DNA of 64,000 nt from Diphasiastrum complanatum (taxonomy: Eukaryota > Streptophyta > Lycopodiopsida > Lycopodiales > Lycopodiaceae), in assembly GCA_029204225.1 (NCBI GenBank), contig CM055101.1, positions 42,866,927-42,930,926 on the forward strand, read 5' to 3'. The notes below the pieces were generated by a model that was not told the DNA's origin, searched no databases, and saw only the letters and a list, made by a program, of their open reading frames with translations. Shown here piece after piece: positions 58,110 to 64,000 of the stretch; positions within the stretch are counted from its first letter, which is position 1; every line of letters begins with the position of its first letter. The position numbers and the translations under genes were made by a program.

Positions 58110-60912
58110 CATTCTTAAAACATAAAATATGTATACAACTTCATACAAACATTCATGTTATTATATTTATTCACACAATTGTATTTATTTGTCCAGCTAC
58201 TTGATCAAATACAGAAGAGTGTAAATGAACATAATTATTATTATCTGCATATGGAATTAGATATTCAGCATTACTTACATTCACAAAATGGCCTTTAGCC
58301 TCAATATTATTGAATTTTAGAAAACAATAACTCTCATTTATGAAATAGGGAATCGGAAATGACATATCATCATCCATGCCTATTCTCAACTAGCCCTAAC
58401 ATATACCATGCACACACCAACCCATGTGCCAACCATAAAAAATTAATCCCAGTGCATACTTTCAAGCTTATGTAGGAGGATTCACCAAAAGTGAAACTTT
58501 TGACGGAAATACAATAGTTGACGATTTGCCCAAGGAAACTCATTGTATGATACCTGCTTAGGGATTTGATATTTGATGTACTCTACGATAAACCGTTGAT
58601 GTGTATTAGTGGTAAAGTCTTCACATGTCAAATGTCATTGGAAGATGGAAATGTATAACACAGGTAGGAGATCTTCAGTACTATCCATTTAGTCCATGAA
58701 TGATGAAGGATGTGTGCATGTGCCTAGCTAAACTTAGTAATTACCCAAGTCATGGTCCCAGGTCAACATAGCCTAAACTATAAATAATAAATGTTAGTCC
58801 TTTAACCCTTACTAAGCTGCTCTTGACCTAGAGTCAATGGCTAATTAACCTGTCAACCTGAGTTTGTTAGTGACATGACACACTTTCCCCTTCAAGAAAA
58901 CATTTATCCTCATAAATAGAAGTTAGGGTCTTAATTGCATCAAAACGTCGTTCCGAGTGTGGAGTGTTCAGGAATGGAAATTTTGGAATGTTTTTATAAG
59001 TGTCACGGTAGCCAAATGTAGGGCACATTTGTATTGGAGATTGTGAAGGTGGTGGAGAGAGCAATAGGAGGCCAAAATGCATGTGTGCGAGCACTCTAAT
59101 GTCAAGGTAGAGTGTTAGGATTTCCTCTTGACTTCTTAAATTTTAACTAGCTAATTTCTTGTTTCCTGGATGAAATTGTGACACTACAAAAGGCTTCATT
59201 GCCTTTCTAGTACAACTTGATGGTAGGCTGGACCAAAGATCCAAGTGATTTTGTGAAAGTGGCTCTATGAGAGGCGTAGACAGATTTTGTGAGGAAATCT
59301 GAACTAGTTGAAGCAAGGTAGTGGGCAGAGGTTGAGATATGGAAAAGGCAAGCTTGGCCAAATCTCTCTCTAGAATCCCCGACAGATTGAAGTTTGAGAG
59401 AACACAATGATTGAAGCACAAGAGATATCATTGCAGCTCAAGAGATGGTCTCTCACAATAATAATTTTGAGATCTTCTCTCTCCTCAAGTGAATTGAAAC
59501 CAAAGATGAAGGGGTCACATTGTCACAAGCAAGGTGGCCTACTGCACATGTAGTCCAATCAAGAATAAAACTCAAATGATAAACTGTTATGGTTTTTCAA
59601 ATTGAAAGGCTCCAGTAATTACGATCGAGTTTCACCCTCCAAATGGTTACTTCTACATCACTTGGCACTTCTACTACTACATCAGACTTTACTTGCCGAT
59701 CCTCATGATGTTCCAGTGTCTCTAGGATTGGCTACACACTTATGTCATTCTGTCCCTCATTTTTGCTACATTCACTTCTCCCCTTATAGATTAATTTTGT
59801 AACAAAACCCATTTGTCTAGGACCTAAAGTGCTAGTCCTCCTTTGGATAATTAATGACTCCACTACCTTAGCTCCTATCATGTGCCTCCCAGGTTTTGAA
59901 GCAAAATTTAACATTGATTATGTTGCAATTATAGCCATTTTATGCCCAGAAATAATAGTGATCGCCAAGGACTCCAAAAAACTCTGCTCTTAGGAAGTTC
60001 ATTAAAGTATTCACAAAAATAAGTTGTTGGCCATTGTGATCACTTTGAAATAGTGAGGTCAGCAACACATTTGGCCATCAGTCTTTAGGCTCTGTTTACT
60101 CAAAAAGACATTAATAGTTGTCAATTTTGATGGCTTCAGTTTTTCCAAACCTTCCATTTTAACATCATGATACACCAAGAGTGATGTAATATCCCATGCT
60201 CTTTCACTATTACCAACTTACCTATTTGCAATTACCCATTTGATCTCTTACCACAGGAATACTCTAGATGCCCTGAATTCTAAGACCAATATGCTTTTCC
60301 CTTTGCATTTACATCCTTTCAACATCAAGTATACTCTCTTCCTTATGCTTGGCTTATCACTATAAAGCACTCTATATGCTCACTATTATTGTTCTATGAC
60401 CTAACCTGTCATTCTTCCCCTATTGGCAGGTCCCAATTTGGCTTTTAGAAATCTTCAGTCATCTCAAAACACTTCTAATGGCCCAATAGAGCTTTGTGAT
60501 TGCCAATCCATTGCTGTAGCATAAAGCATCTAGCAATTTGGGATGTGCTATAAATCATCCAAAAGTCACAAAAACACTTTCCAAGAGGAACTTTGCAAAA
60601 AGCAACGGTGAAGAAAGCTACCTGGGCATAGGATAAAGCAAGATGACCATCCACAATTTTGTGCAACTTCAGCTTAAGTGCTCTGCCCTTCAATCCTTCC
60701 GTGCCCTTATAGTAGTTCACAGCATCAAAACAATCCAAAGCTTGTGATCCTGTTGGGGCCAAACAGTTCCCCATGGGGATCTGTAGAAATAAACACAAGC
60801 CTACCACCAGCAGGCAGCGAAGTCCCAATCCCCACCAGCATCTCTTGACAACAATTTTTCTGTCCCGCATTGAAATGCAGCAAAACAGACAACACAGAAA
60901 ACAACCAAGCAT
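36052..60912 (-). CDS. Endonuclease I-family nuclease gene, 7 exons over 24.9 kb
   Basis: A predicted secreted or compartmentalised, metal-dependent nuclease of the endonuclease I (beta-beta-alpha metal) family, which cleaves DNA and sometimes RNA without sequence preference. Exons are 60622-60912, 56465-56529, 40148-40212, 37875-37964, 37128-37261, 36624-36726 and 36052-36230. All borders are GT-AG and all phases match, giving 308 aa and a stop. Residues 1-50 hold hydrophobic segments (signal peptide or anchor). [10 protein letters not shown] and [14 protein letters not shown] form the N-terminal domain. NREHLWPQS (catalytic His143, metal-ligand Glu142) and HNLRP...NSSRGNKY carry the active site. 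[15 protein letters not shown] and [10 protein letters not shown] are family landmarks near the C-terminus. A second start at 60870 gives a cleaner signal peptide (294 aa). Intron 2 is 16.25 kb. Confidence 0.93.
36624..36726 (-). CDS. Endonuclease I exon 6
   Basis: The acceptor is CATCCAG|GTGAGA and the donor ACATAG|GTATTA, phase 1. It encodes [16 protein letters not shown] followed by [13 protein letters not shown]. Confidence 0.93.
37128..37261 (-). CDS. Endonuclease I exon 5
   Basis: The acceptor is GGTGCAG|TTAACT and the donor AGTCAG|GTAATG, phase 0. It encodes [13 protein letters not shown], with the Asn that completes the metal site, and a segment with two further Cys, ending ESWRPPSQ. 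Confidence 0.93.
37875..37964 (-). CDS. Endonuclease I exon 4 (active-site His)
   Basis: The acceptor is GTTCAG|GAGAGC and the donor CTAAATG|GTAAAA, phase 1. It completes Arg of NREHLWPQS and ends HNLRPVDLN, giving the catalytic His and adjacent metal-binding Glu. Confidence 0.93.
38277..38490. repeat. 107 bp tandem duplication
   Basis: Units at 38277-38383 and 38384-38490 begin GGAAGAAAAGAG and differ at only a handful of positions. They lie in intron 3 of the nuclease gene. Confidence 0.9.
38808..39234. mobile_element. Fold-back DNA element FB2 (CATAG...CTATG, 427 bp) with 8 bp target duplication
   Basis: The ends are CATAGAACC and GATTCTATG, flanked by a perfect 8 bp duplication CCTACATC (38800-38807 and 39235-39242). 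Subterminal palindromes are ACCCACGGTT/AACCGTGGGT on the left, and GTGAACCGT/ACGGTTCAC and GAACCGT/ACGGTTC on the right. AATTAATTAATTA blocks and G-rich/T-rich runs are spread through the core. There is no ORF. The termini match FB1, and 8 bp duplications are the rule for hAT transposons. Confidence 0.87.
40148..40212 (-). CDS. Endonuclease I exon 3 (65 nt)
   Basis: The acceptor is CTTGCAG|GGTAGAG and the donor GGAACA|GTTAAG, phase 1. It encodes VEIYSLRK...LNGWN, the segment just before the Arg-Glu-His active-site motif. Confidence 0.88.
41074..42635 (-). mobile_element. Ty1/copia element D, 3' part with probable LTR
   Basis: Left half of an old copia interrupted by element C. Near 42540 the minus strand has [12 protein letters not shown], the conserved start of copia RT (E-A...EW..AM). 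Most of RT and RNase H is missing or unrecognisable. A probable 3' LTR (about 41074-41660) has a TATA box (CTATAAAAG near 41510) and AATAAAG near 41130 on the minus strand. The LTR outer limits are uncertain. Confidence 0.6.
42636..42993 (-). repeat. Element C 3' LTR (358 bp)
   Basis: On the minus strand it starts TGTTACGAGC and ends GATCTATGACA. It is nearly identical to 48608-48965 and 360 bp long in element E (52327-52686). Confidence 0.95.
42764..42786. promoter_or_regulatory. G-box within an inverted repeat in the LTR of element C
   Basis: GGCCACGT and ACGTGGCC form a perfect 8 bp inverted repeat with a 7 bp spacer. It contains CACGTGGC, a plant G-box/ABRE core bound by bZIP or bHLH factors. 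It is present in all three LTR copies, so it may be a selected promoter element; this is inference. Confidence 0.5.
42961..45927 (-). CDS. Element C pol: RT, RNase H, integrase, chromodomain
   Basis: One open frame of 988 codons. RT covers about residues 60-240 ([37 protein letters not shown], catalytic FLDD). RNase H follows with [13 protein letters not shown] and the DHESLRYL motif, ending [12 protein letters not shown]. Integrase has a zinc-binding H-H-C-C (ending CQKCQ), [19 protein letters not shown] and [10 protein letters not shown], so Asp, Asp and the surrounding core are intact. A GPF-type module ([13 protein letters not shown]) precedes a chromodomain-like end ([12 protein letters not shown]...TWERGSVL). 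Relative to element E, about 26 residues are missing in frame just before the chromodomain. The first Met is internal to the polyprotein. Confidence 0.95.
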   Translation of the reverse strand: MSKFKDVFPEDLPHGLPPSREVDHVINLVPGTAPVSKPPYRVSRTEDEEITRQLTDYLGKGQIQTSSSPWASPVLLVKKKEGSMRLCVDYRALNKVTIKNKYPMPRADELFDQLDGAKFFSKIDLRSGYHQVRIKSEDVSKTAFRTRHGHYEFKVMPFGLTNAPATFMTLMNSVLRPYLGKFVVVFLDDIRVYSKTRKEHLKHLRKVFRLLRKHKLYAKQSKCEFFVEEVAYLGHIISLDGIKMDPNKVKAILSWLRPQNILELQIFLGLAGYYRRFVKEYAQIAVPMTNLLKGKGKEFIWESAQEESFDALKTALATAPVLKVVDPNQPFVVETDASDFAVGAVLTQGGRPVAFESKKLEPAQTRYSAYEKELFSIVHALKTWRHYLYGANFEVLTDHESLRYLCNQPELRGRKARWAELMQEFDMSIRYRRGKFNTVADALSRMPMINELSFTQIRNELLESLRGKCQHDAFFSIIWNSVQNRQLQTPEPVPGVGASSSKNTAASVEDDDESEYTSSDDVEDSEPVLPKQTLVVEGQLTQGFKWKQYSIQDEYLLYRDRVCVPNSEDYRQRVLYECHDNPSAGHPGIQKTYELLRRQFFWPSMKKDIHRYVTSCQKCQVNKAERLKAGGLLHPLEIPAGKWESISMDFIVGLPKTQKGNDAIWVTVDRLTKMAHFIPTKTTVRAPELARLFVDGLFKLYGLPSGIVSDRDSKFTGNFWRAVFHHLHTKLNMSTTDHPQTDGQTERVNQVLEDMLRAYVSKKQTNWEEYLSILEFAYNSTKHSATGYSPFMLMYGFQPRSPTAVGFKQEKVEAARNFLEDLNQMIEHAKRSIRQSQDRARHYADPHRRDVQFSTGEKVYLRVPVDSKTLKSGVCAKLSPRYCGPFTINRRLGEVTYELELPHNSKVFPVFHVSQLRKASARSDNLVGDSVLDILYREYLVKWNDQPVENATWERGSVLRKIFPDCLRGPRRFLRGRECYELVTSAEP
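42994..43011 (-). other. Polypurine tract of element C
   Basis: The minus strand reads TTAAGGGGGAGGGAG just before the 3' LTR; the same is found in element E at 52687-52700. Confidence 0.88.
46012..46440 (-). pseudogene. Element C protease region, frameshifted
   Basis: The aspartic protease site reads [10 protein letters not shown] (DSGA-type with Asp in place of Ser) in a frame different from gag, near 46415-46385. After a second frame change near 46290 the frame holds [12 protein letters not shown] (the ILGRDWL-like motif) and runs to a TAG at 46014-46012, after which the same frame continues into RT. Two frameshifts and one stop make it non-functional as read. Confidence 0.85.
46321..47712 (-). 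CDS. Element C gag (463 codons)
   Basis: The ATG at 47712 opens a gag with an acidic, low-complexity N-terminus and a short coiled coil. The retrotransposon capsid domain ([18 protein letters not shown], about residues 170-260) and a basic stretch follow, then one CX2CX4HX4C knuckle, [14 protein letters not shown] (near 46690). The last 35 codons are out of frame with the protease. Element E carries a homologous but truncated gag. Confidence 0.93.
   Translation of the reverse strand: MTTPQGLDQPQERGFDELETEALGYRKGKEPMEVDEQEQFAEELDELVTKEQFLQLVTEVDELKLALANFKSSVDDSAELKSLILSSAKGSLPSTSQLSPSPLPSVSGETLRSHPSVFKDLKPPTFNGEEKDRNADIVQTFLSKWKNIHALKQTPDHLQAIEASLSLGPMAYKWWLNLQETGQTPRSWKAFEEAFLREFLPENELDRAWEAWERTVMDKSLIQYISQYREAILKIKNMDDYQKIRGFVRGLKDEYKVEVQRNSPTTLEQALRYAQIYDDSVGRKKARQQPLSEQPSQKYFQFKKKFLKRKKEDKFKSEAPQKRPSLIKPLKPDDFEKAKQERLCFVCMGKGHTVRQCPKGPFTKKDKKDKKQVHLVQTVCFPSDSAASEIKVYHEDHEHCCQLTSAMLARPFSFGPHDLVRMHGKVGNQSVESWLMMGQPIISSTTPWLKSLNYQKYLVNIGT
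48591..48606 (-). other. Primer-binding site of element C
   Basis: The minus strand reads TGGTATCAGAGCCATC two bases from the 5' LTR end, complementary to the plant initiator tRNA-Met 3' end, as in most chromoviruses. Confidence 0.92.
48608..48965 (-). repeat. Element C 5' LTR (358 bp)
   Basis: It matches the 3' LTR with about six substitutions and abuts the target duplication ACTTG at 48966. Confidence 0.95.
48966..49447 (-). mobile_element. Ty1/copia element D, integrase C-terminal part
   Basis: The minus strand encodes a broken copia integrase end: a SDNGGEY block near 49395, [15 protein letters not shown] (about 49297-49250), KPFWDQAL, then [20 protein letters not shown] and the Ser/Asp-rich post-integrase linker to the ACTTG site. 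The reading continues at 42630 on the other side of element C. The right end is cut by LINE F. Confidence 0.85.
49495..49508 (-). other. 3' terminal hairpin of LINE F
   Basis: ATGCC-4 nt-GGCAT stem-loop, 19 bases before the (TC)n tail on the minus strand. The same stem with a different loop occurs in LINE G at 57197-57210. Confidence 0.65.
49676..51007 (-). CDS. LINE F ORF2 C-terminal segment (443 codons)
   Basis: The longest uninterrupted part of LINE F's ORF2. It starts just after the catalytic YADD, so the real frame extends upstream. The Cys-rich motif CX2CX7-EX2F-type ([20 protein letters not shown]) and the Arg-rich C-terminus are shared with LINE G. Confidence 0.85.
   Translation of the reverse strand: MEILHGFCTRWGLRVNIEKTKIMVFNTSKAFMQRQELFLDGQLLEIVSSYTYLGVLFTGPIFGMKHAATARLGKGHASLVQLEHVCFQRSVRDASNKFRLFDTFVSLTALYAIQTWCPRLTSADWASSISRLQVLMLSRMIRAKPSVPHQILLAEFAVPPLQLDAIFRLITYIWCLRLLPIDAQRYPQAALISSQHLHSLVYHLSWFSQAARLLDTFGISITDTWQGHLGVKPDYYRTHFLELCVVGIPVRPRYLNSGLSHGLRFTLGQLHVSSHQLEIEIGHFHGIPHEEQICQLCSLSEVESEEQFLFRCPVYYEIRGRHHCLFRETLVTLWSLTTFDNPRCVALMIREMFLLRKDLHHPSVYLDTLLQITSYFSRRRSQTDDNSGDDSDSLLHRDQRRRITHVARRATIQRRPSWRRQQHLSRPPPSVTPITSFFHNNDT
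51401..52326. other. No gene recognised
   Basis: Mixed sequence between LINE F and element E. No LTR, RT or exon could be recognised, and short frames only (for example 51787-52083). Confidence 0.5.
52327..52686 (-). repeat. Element E 3' LTR (360 bp)
   Basis: Same ends as element C (TGTTACGAGC-like start, TCTCTTACA end on the minus strand) with a few percent divergence and small indels. Confidence 0.92.
52698..54385 (-). pseudogene. Element E integrase-chromodomain segment
   Basis: Two open frames (54277-53021 and 53078-52698) together carry integrase (zinc finger ending [34 protein letters not shown]) and, after a one-base frameshift near 53105, the GPF module and chromodomain. Unlike element C it keeps the ~26-residue linker ([16 protein letters not shown]) before YREYLVKW. 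It has no RT. Confidence 0.9.
54386..54900 (-). pseudogene. Element E gag remnant fused to RNase H end
   Basis: Capsid sequence ([18 protein letters not shown]) reads directly into [14 protein letters not shown] from RNase H at about 54393, an in-frame gag-pol fusion made by deletion. Upstream, 54834-54514 keeps the gag coiled-coil part in another frame. Confidence 0.85.
54946..56059. other. No gene clearly recognised
   Basis: Frames at 55089-55286 and 55842-56069 (plus) are short. The second, ending [10 protein letters not shown], runs into the copia gag-like block and may be part of it. Confidence 0.45.
56060..56350 (+). pseudogene. Ty1/copia gag-protease remnant, plus strand
   Basis: A degenerate zinc-knuckle-like [11 protein letters not shown] lies near 56065. 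About 55 codons on comes [16 protein letters not shown] (56242-56290), the copia protease start with the catalytic Asp of DSGAS changed to Gly. Stops interrupt it. It lies 115 bp from nuclease exon 2. Confidence 0.7.
56465..56529 (-). CDS. Endonuclease I exon 2 (65 nt)
   Basis: The acceptor is TTTCCAG|GTATGG and the donor AAAGT|GTGAGT, phase 2. It encodes [15 protein letters not shown], which directly continues exon 1's SYAQ as in the family (SYxQVWDAL). Confidence 0.9.
57111..57175. repeat. (GA)n/(TC)n tail of LINE G
   Basis: A run of about 65 bp forming the 3' end of the LINE on the minus strand. Confidence 0.93.
57197..57210 (-). other. 3' terminal hairpin of LINE G
   Basis: ATGCC-AAAA-GGCAT. 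The stem is identical to LINE F and the loop differs. Confidence 0.65.
58036..58107. repeat. (GA)n microsatellite, 72 bp
   Basis: It lies 36 bp beyond the truncated 5' end of LINE G. No second LINE end is visible beside it. Confidence 0.95.
58108..60621. other. Intron 1 of the nuclease gene, otherwise anonymous
   Basis: Short frames only (58171-58389 and 59143-59421 minus, 59602-59802 plus), none matching a known family. Around 60060-60150 the minus strand gives a weak gypsy-like reading but without a diagnostic motif. Confidence 0.5.
60622..60912 (-). CDS. Endonuclease I exon 1
   Basis: The first in-frame ATG after a TGA at 60943 is 60912. The alternative ATG at 60870 follows two Cys-rich hydrophobic turns and starts a classic signal peptide (RDRK n-region, then [14 protein letters not shown]). 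The donor is GCCCAG|GTAGCT, phase 0. The exon encodes [10 protein letters not shown] and ends LALSYAQ. Confidence 0.88.
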
Positions 60913-61846
60913 TAAACTGACCAGCAATATCAAGTAGAATGATCAGAGGGTGTTTGATCTTCATATTGCATGTGTTCAGCTTTTCTATTGCCCTATTTGG
61001 ATTTTCGTTCGCTGTTCTTTCTTGCCAGGTGGAGAGGTGAGAAATTCGCCTTATTCTGTTCTCTGAAACGTAAGAGGCTCTATAGTTTAGAAAGGACAGC
61101 AGAGCCTAAATAATAACCAACACCTCTAGAGACTTCATGTTCCTTAGATGTTATGTCTCTAGTTCTGAAGATTAGCTGTACAATCTGGTCACTTGAATTC
61201 ATGTTGGTAAGGGGCTCATCACTACACTTCAGAACAGACGCTTTCGAGGTTGCTTTTTGCTGATCAGAAAGAACCAAGACATGTCATTTGTAACCCCAAT
61301 AATAGCTGTCAACTACGTGAGAGCAAAACTGAAGACCAGAAAATCAAGAAATGTATTGCAAATAAGATAACAAGCCCTTCCCAGCCTTAGCCTGAACCTT
61401 GAAAGACAAAATTCTTGTCTAGAATAAGCCTAGAGGGACAGAAAAATAGTTGTGATGTTACTGTTAGAGATTGTTGTTTACTATTAGAGGTTTACTCACC
61501 AAAGCAAAATTTGACAGGCAGCTGAACAACGGAGGTTGAACAATCACCTTAAAAAAATCACAGGCAACCGAGCATTTCATGGTAATGGCTTATAATGCGC
61601 CATTCCTACTTCAGTGAAGTACATAGTTAAGGCCCGAACTTCTCTAGTTGACGCTATGATAAAAAATCTACGAGTGCTTTACATTTTGCTATAAAGGACA
61701 CAAGATTTCGATCTTCCGACGATAGTCCACGTTTGCGTAGAAAGGAAGAGCTGTCCAATGAAATGTCCAAAAATCTTTCAAAGATGCGGGAATAACTTCG
61801 TTTGATCTGATATTACAGGTAAGGAATCACAAGGAAAACTATGTAC

Positions 61847-62373
61847 CTGCGCTTTTGTTTCTGTTTTGCCTGCATATTCCTGTAAATAGTACGCAACTTG
61901 ACTAGACTAATTGTCGTATTTTTGAGCAGCCTGCCGACAGCCATATCTTTCCATCGCTGATATCGAGATAACGTTGGTAACGATTTCACCTTACGTTTGA
62001 GTGACAGCAATGCACATGCCGGCAAAATGATACGTCCCCGTGAACTGGACGATTCAAAGTGTCTTATGAACAAGTTTTTCCTAAGACAACATTTATCTGA
62101 CAAAGCACAATCACGCATCCTCAGTTGCTCTGATGAAATCAAACTTGTCATACCAAAGAAGCTTTTGTCTGCGATTCCTTCTACTTTAGCCTTCAATCTT
62201 CCATCAGAGCTTTGTACATGCCTTTTATAGATATTTTGCTTGCGATTGAATCGTAAAAAGTTTGCAGATCTGCTGAAATACTGCATAGAAACCATAGAAT
62301 CCATGTCTGTAAAGGCATGAAGAAACTTTATGCCGAGAATCGATGGCATTAAAACAGACAGATATGGTAGCAT
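61847..62373 (-). CDS. Unassigned ORF, possible first exon
   Basis: The ATG at 62373 opens 175 codons to a good donor (AAGCGCAG|GTACAT at 61846), and the frame stays open to 61813. The product is basic, Ser/Leu-rich at the start and Lys/Arg-rich at the end (QAKQKQKRR), with no recognised domain. No following exon was found between here and 60912. It could be a transit-peptide-like exon or chance. Confidence 0.3.
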
Positions 62374-62728
62374 TTGCTTGGAAAAGCGACAGGAGAAATC
62401 TCTGGAAGATTTGCATGCGAAAGGAGGTGGTTGCTAACAGCGTGGCTTCTGCTGAAGGGCCGACTGGCTGGTTTGTCTTTTCAAAATGATGCGTGGATTT
62501 GGTAACTGGCTTCAGCTGAAAGGCTCATTGAACTCCTGTGATACGTGATGAAATGAGTGGCATCTGTTTTAGCCGTCGGATTGAAATTGAAAAAGCTGTA
62601 CCTGGTTAAAGTTTGAAACCAGTGACTGGCGACTCCAGATCCACAGAATTTCGTTTGAGAGATGATGAGAGAGTGGAGTACCATTACAAAACTTTGAGCA
62701 TAAATTGTGTTATGAAGGCTCAATCAAT

Positions 62729-62960
62729 CTCTCTCTCTCTCTCTCTCCAACACCTCACATTATGGCTATTTATCAATCTAAAACCCTAAAAAAAAGTGTA
62801 AACCTAAGAAAACCCTAATTTTTAAAAAAAACTCTCCACTTTGGATCACGCTCGCACTTCAGCACTCTCTCTCTCTTTCTCTCTCCACGCATATATATCT
62901 CCTCTCTGCGAAACGAAACTTCTAGATCTTTATCTCTCTACGAAATTTCAGCCTCTTTTC
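62729..62960. other. Pyrimidine-rich leader-like region
   Basis: Several CT runs (62729-62748, 62863-62886) with CATATATATCTCC resemble plant 5' leader DNA on the plus strand, and a CACGTGGC G-box core lies at 63023-63030. No coding frame follows in either direction with confidence. Confidence 0.3.
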
Positions 62961-63403
62961 TAAAAAACTGCTCGTCCCTTCAACTATGCCCTTCAACTAC
63001 TTGTCATTGACGTTTTAGGGCACACGTGGCCCAATGAAAATGCAGGATTCGTCTTTTCTTCAGAACAGTGCCTAACCCTAACAAATAAACTATAAATAAA
63101 TCAGCAAACACATCCATCAGTAATTTCTTGTTAGTTGTAACAAGTATTTATCAATCAAAACCTTCTTCTTAGCCACTAAAACACATATATAACTAAGTAA
63201 TTGCATGAACTATAACTATGGGAAATGAAATGTATGTAATGACACTTCAGAAAGCAACACGACACATATTCAAGTACATTTATGTAACAATATTTCATAA
63301 ATCAGGTTCTTAAAACATATTTTAACAAGTCACCTAATTTTAACATAAAACAACATTTGTAACATCCACAATTGATGCAATTCAACTACAAAAAAGCTCA
63401 TGG

Positions 63404-63933
63404 TCATATTGTCCAAAATATTGTCCACCAACAAGTTTTTTGTTTTGATTTTGCATGACAGCCTATGTTCCTCAAGTTTAAAAACAAAAACATTTTGCCG
63501 CACTTAAAAAAAGACCCTTTAAGTTGTTTCAAACTCACAGTCACTAAGTTCCACATATCCAGAATCATTTTTGTTTGATTAATTGGCTTGTATATCGCAC
63601 CCTTCATCATCATAATCACCATTTGTTGGGCCAGACATGTCATAGTTGTCTTTCTTTCCTTCAATTTCTCTATTCATTGTATGTGCAAGCAACCTATCAA
63701 ACTTTGGCACACACTAATTGAAATATCGAAAATCTACTTCAATACTCGTAACAACATCCCACAACTCGATGGCAATTAGCAAGGTCTTCATCTTAAATTT
63801 CCATAAATGATAAATCCATTCAACTTGTTTGCGATAAGACCAACTTTATTTTAAGAATCCATTTGGAACTTTAGTCTGACGATGTTAAGAGAGATATCGT
63901 GCTGCGCAATTGGAATTCAATTCTCTGATACCA
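63404..63933 (-). mobile_element. Start of a degenerate Ty1/copia element
   Basis: The minus strand has TGGTATCAGAG (63933-63923), the initiator tRNA-Met primer site. It is followed after about 60 bp by a broken gag with YHLWKFKMKTLL and ELWDVV (about 63820-63745), hallmarks of the copia gag N-terminus. Frames are interrupted; the LTR would lie at 63934 and beyond the window edge. Confidence 0.72.
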
Positions 63934-64000
63934 AAACAAATTGATTTGAACTGAAGAATAATTTGATATCGTGAAAGATATCAAGTATAAGAGCTTAAGC

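Overview
The window looks like nuclear DNA of a land plant with a large, transposon-rich genome, most likely a fern or another seed-free plant. The reasons are spliced genes with introns of up to 16 kb, plant-type LTR retrotransposons (Tat/Athila-like, chromovirus, copia), L1-type LINEs, long (GA)n tracts, and a plant endonuclease I-like gene. The lineage call is inference; no bacterial or organellar operon is present.

Two host genes can be assembled from scattered exons, both on the minus strand. (1) A classical short-chain dehydrogenase/reductase (SDR) has exons at 7278-7416, 1819-2057, 1053-1237 and 497-590. All three splice phases agree, and the last exon(s) probably lie left of the window. 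Its 5.2 kb first intron holds a LINE reverse-transcriptase fossil, a tRNA-derived retrosequence with an 18 bp target duplication, and a degenerate ~190-200 bp tandem array. (2) A secreted endonuclease I-family nuclease (~308 aa) has seven exons from 60912 down to 36052. One 16.25 kb intron (40213-56464) is filled with nested retroelements.

From 10.9 to 30.1 kb there are two minus-strand Tat/Athila-like Ty3/gypsy elements (A, 3' part only; B, gag to IN between an intact 3' LTR and a truncated 5' LTR), with a copia remnant wedged between them. Both carry a diverged extra coding region between integrase and 3' LTR, with no recognised function. Element B also has two clusters of a short GGCGAAGGTTC-like motif, in both orientations, on each side of gag-pol. 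From 30.1 to 31.9 kb there are two tandem plus-strand gypsy tails with LTRs. From 31.9 to 36 kb the sequence is mostly anonymous, with a LINE tail and a 736 bp fold-back element.

From 36 to 61 kb lies the nuclease gene. Its introns contain a second fold-back element with a perfect 8 bp target duplication, an old copia element, a complete chromovirus (element C, 42636-48965, 5 bp duplication ACTTG, 358 bp LTRs about 98% identical) inserted into that copia, an internally deleted sibling of C (element E), and two LINEs whose 3' ends run into (TC)n tracts. The right edge (61-64 kb) has an unassigned ORF and the degenerate start of another copia element.

The most novel-looking items are the accessory region and flanking motif clusters of the Tat-like element, the CATAG/CTATG fold-back family with palindromic ends, and the LINE family with a conserved 3' hairpin and a (TC)n tail.
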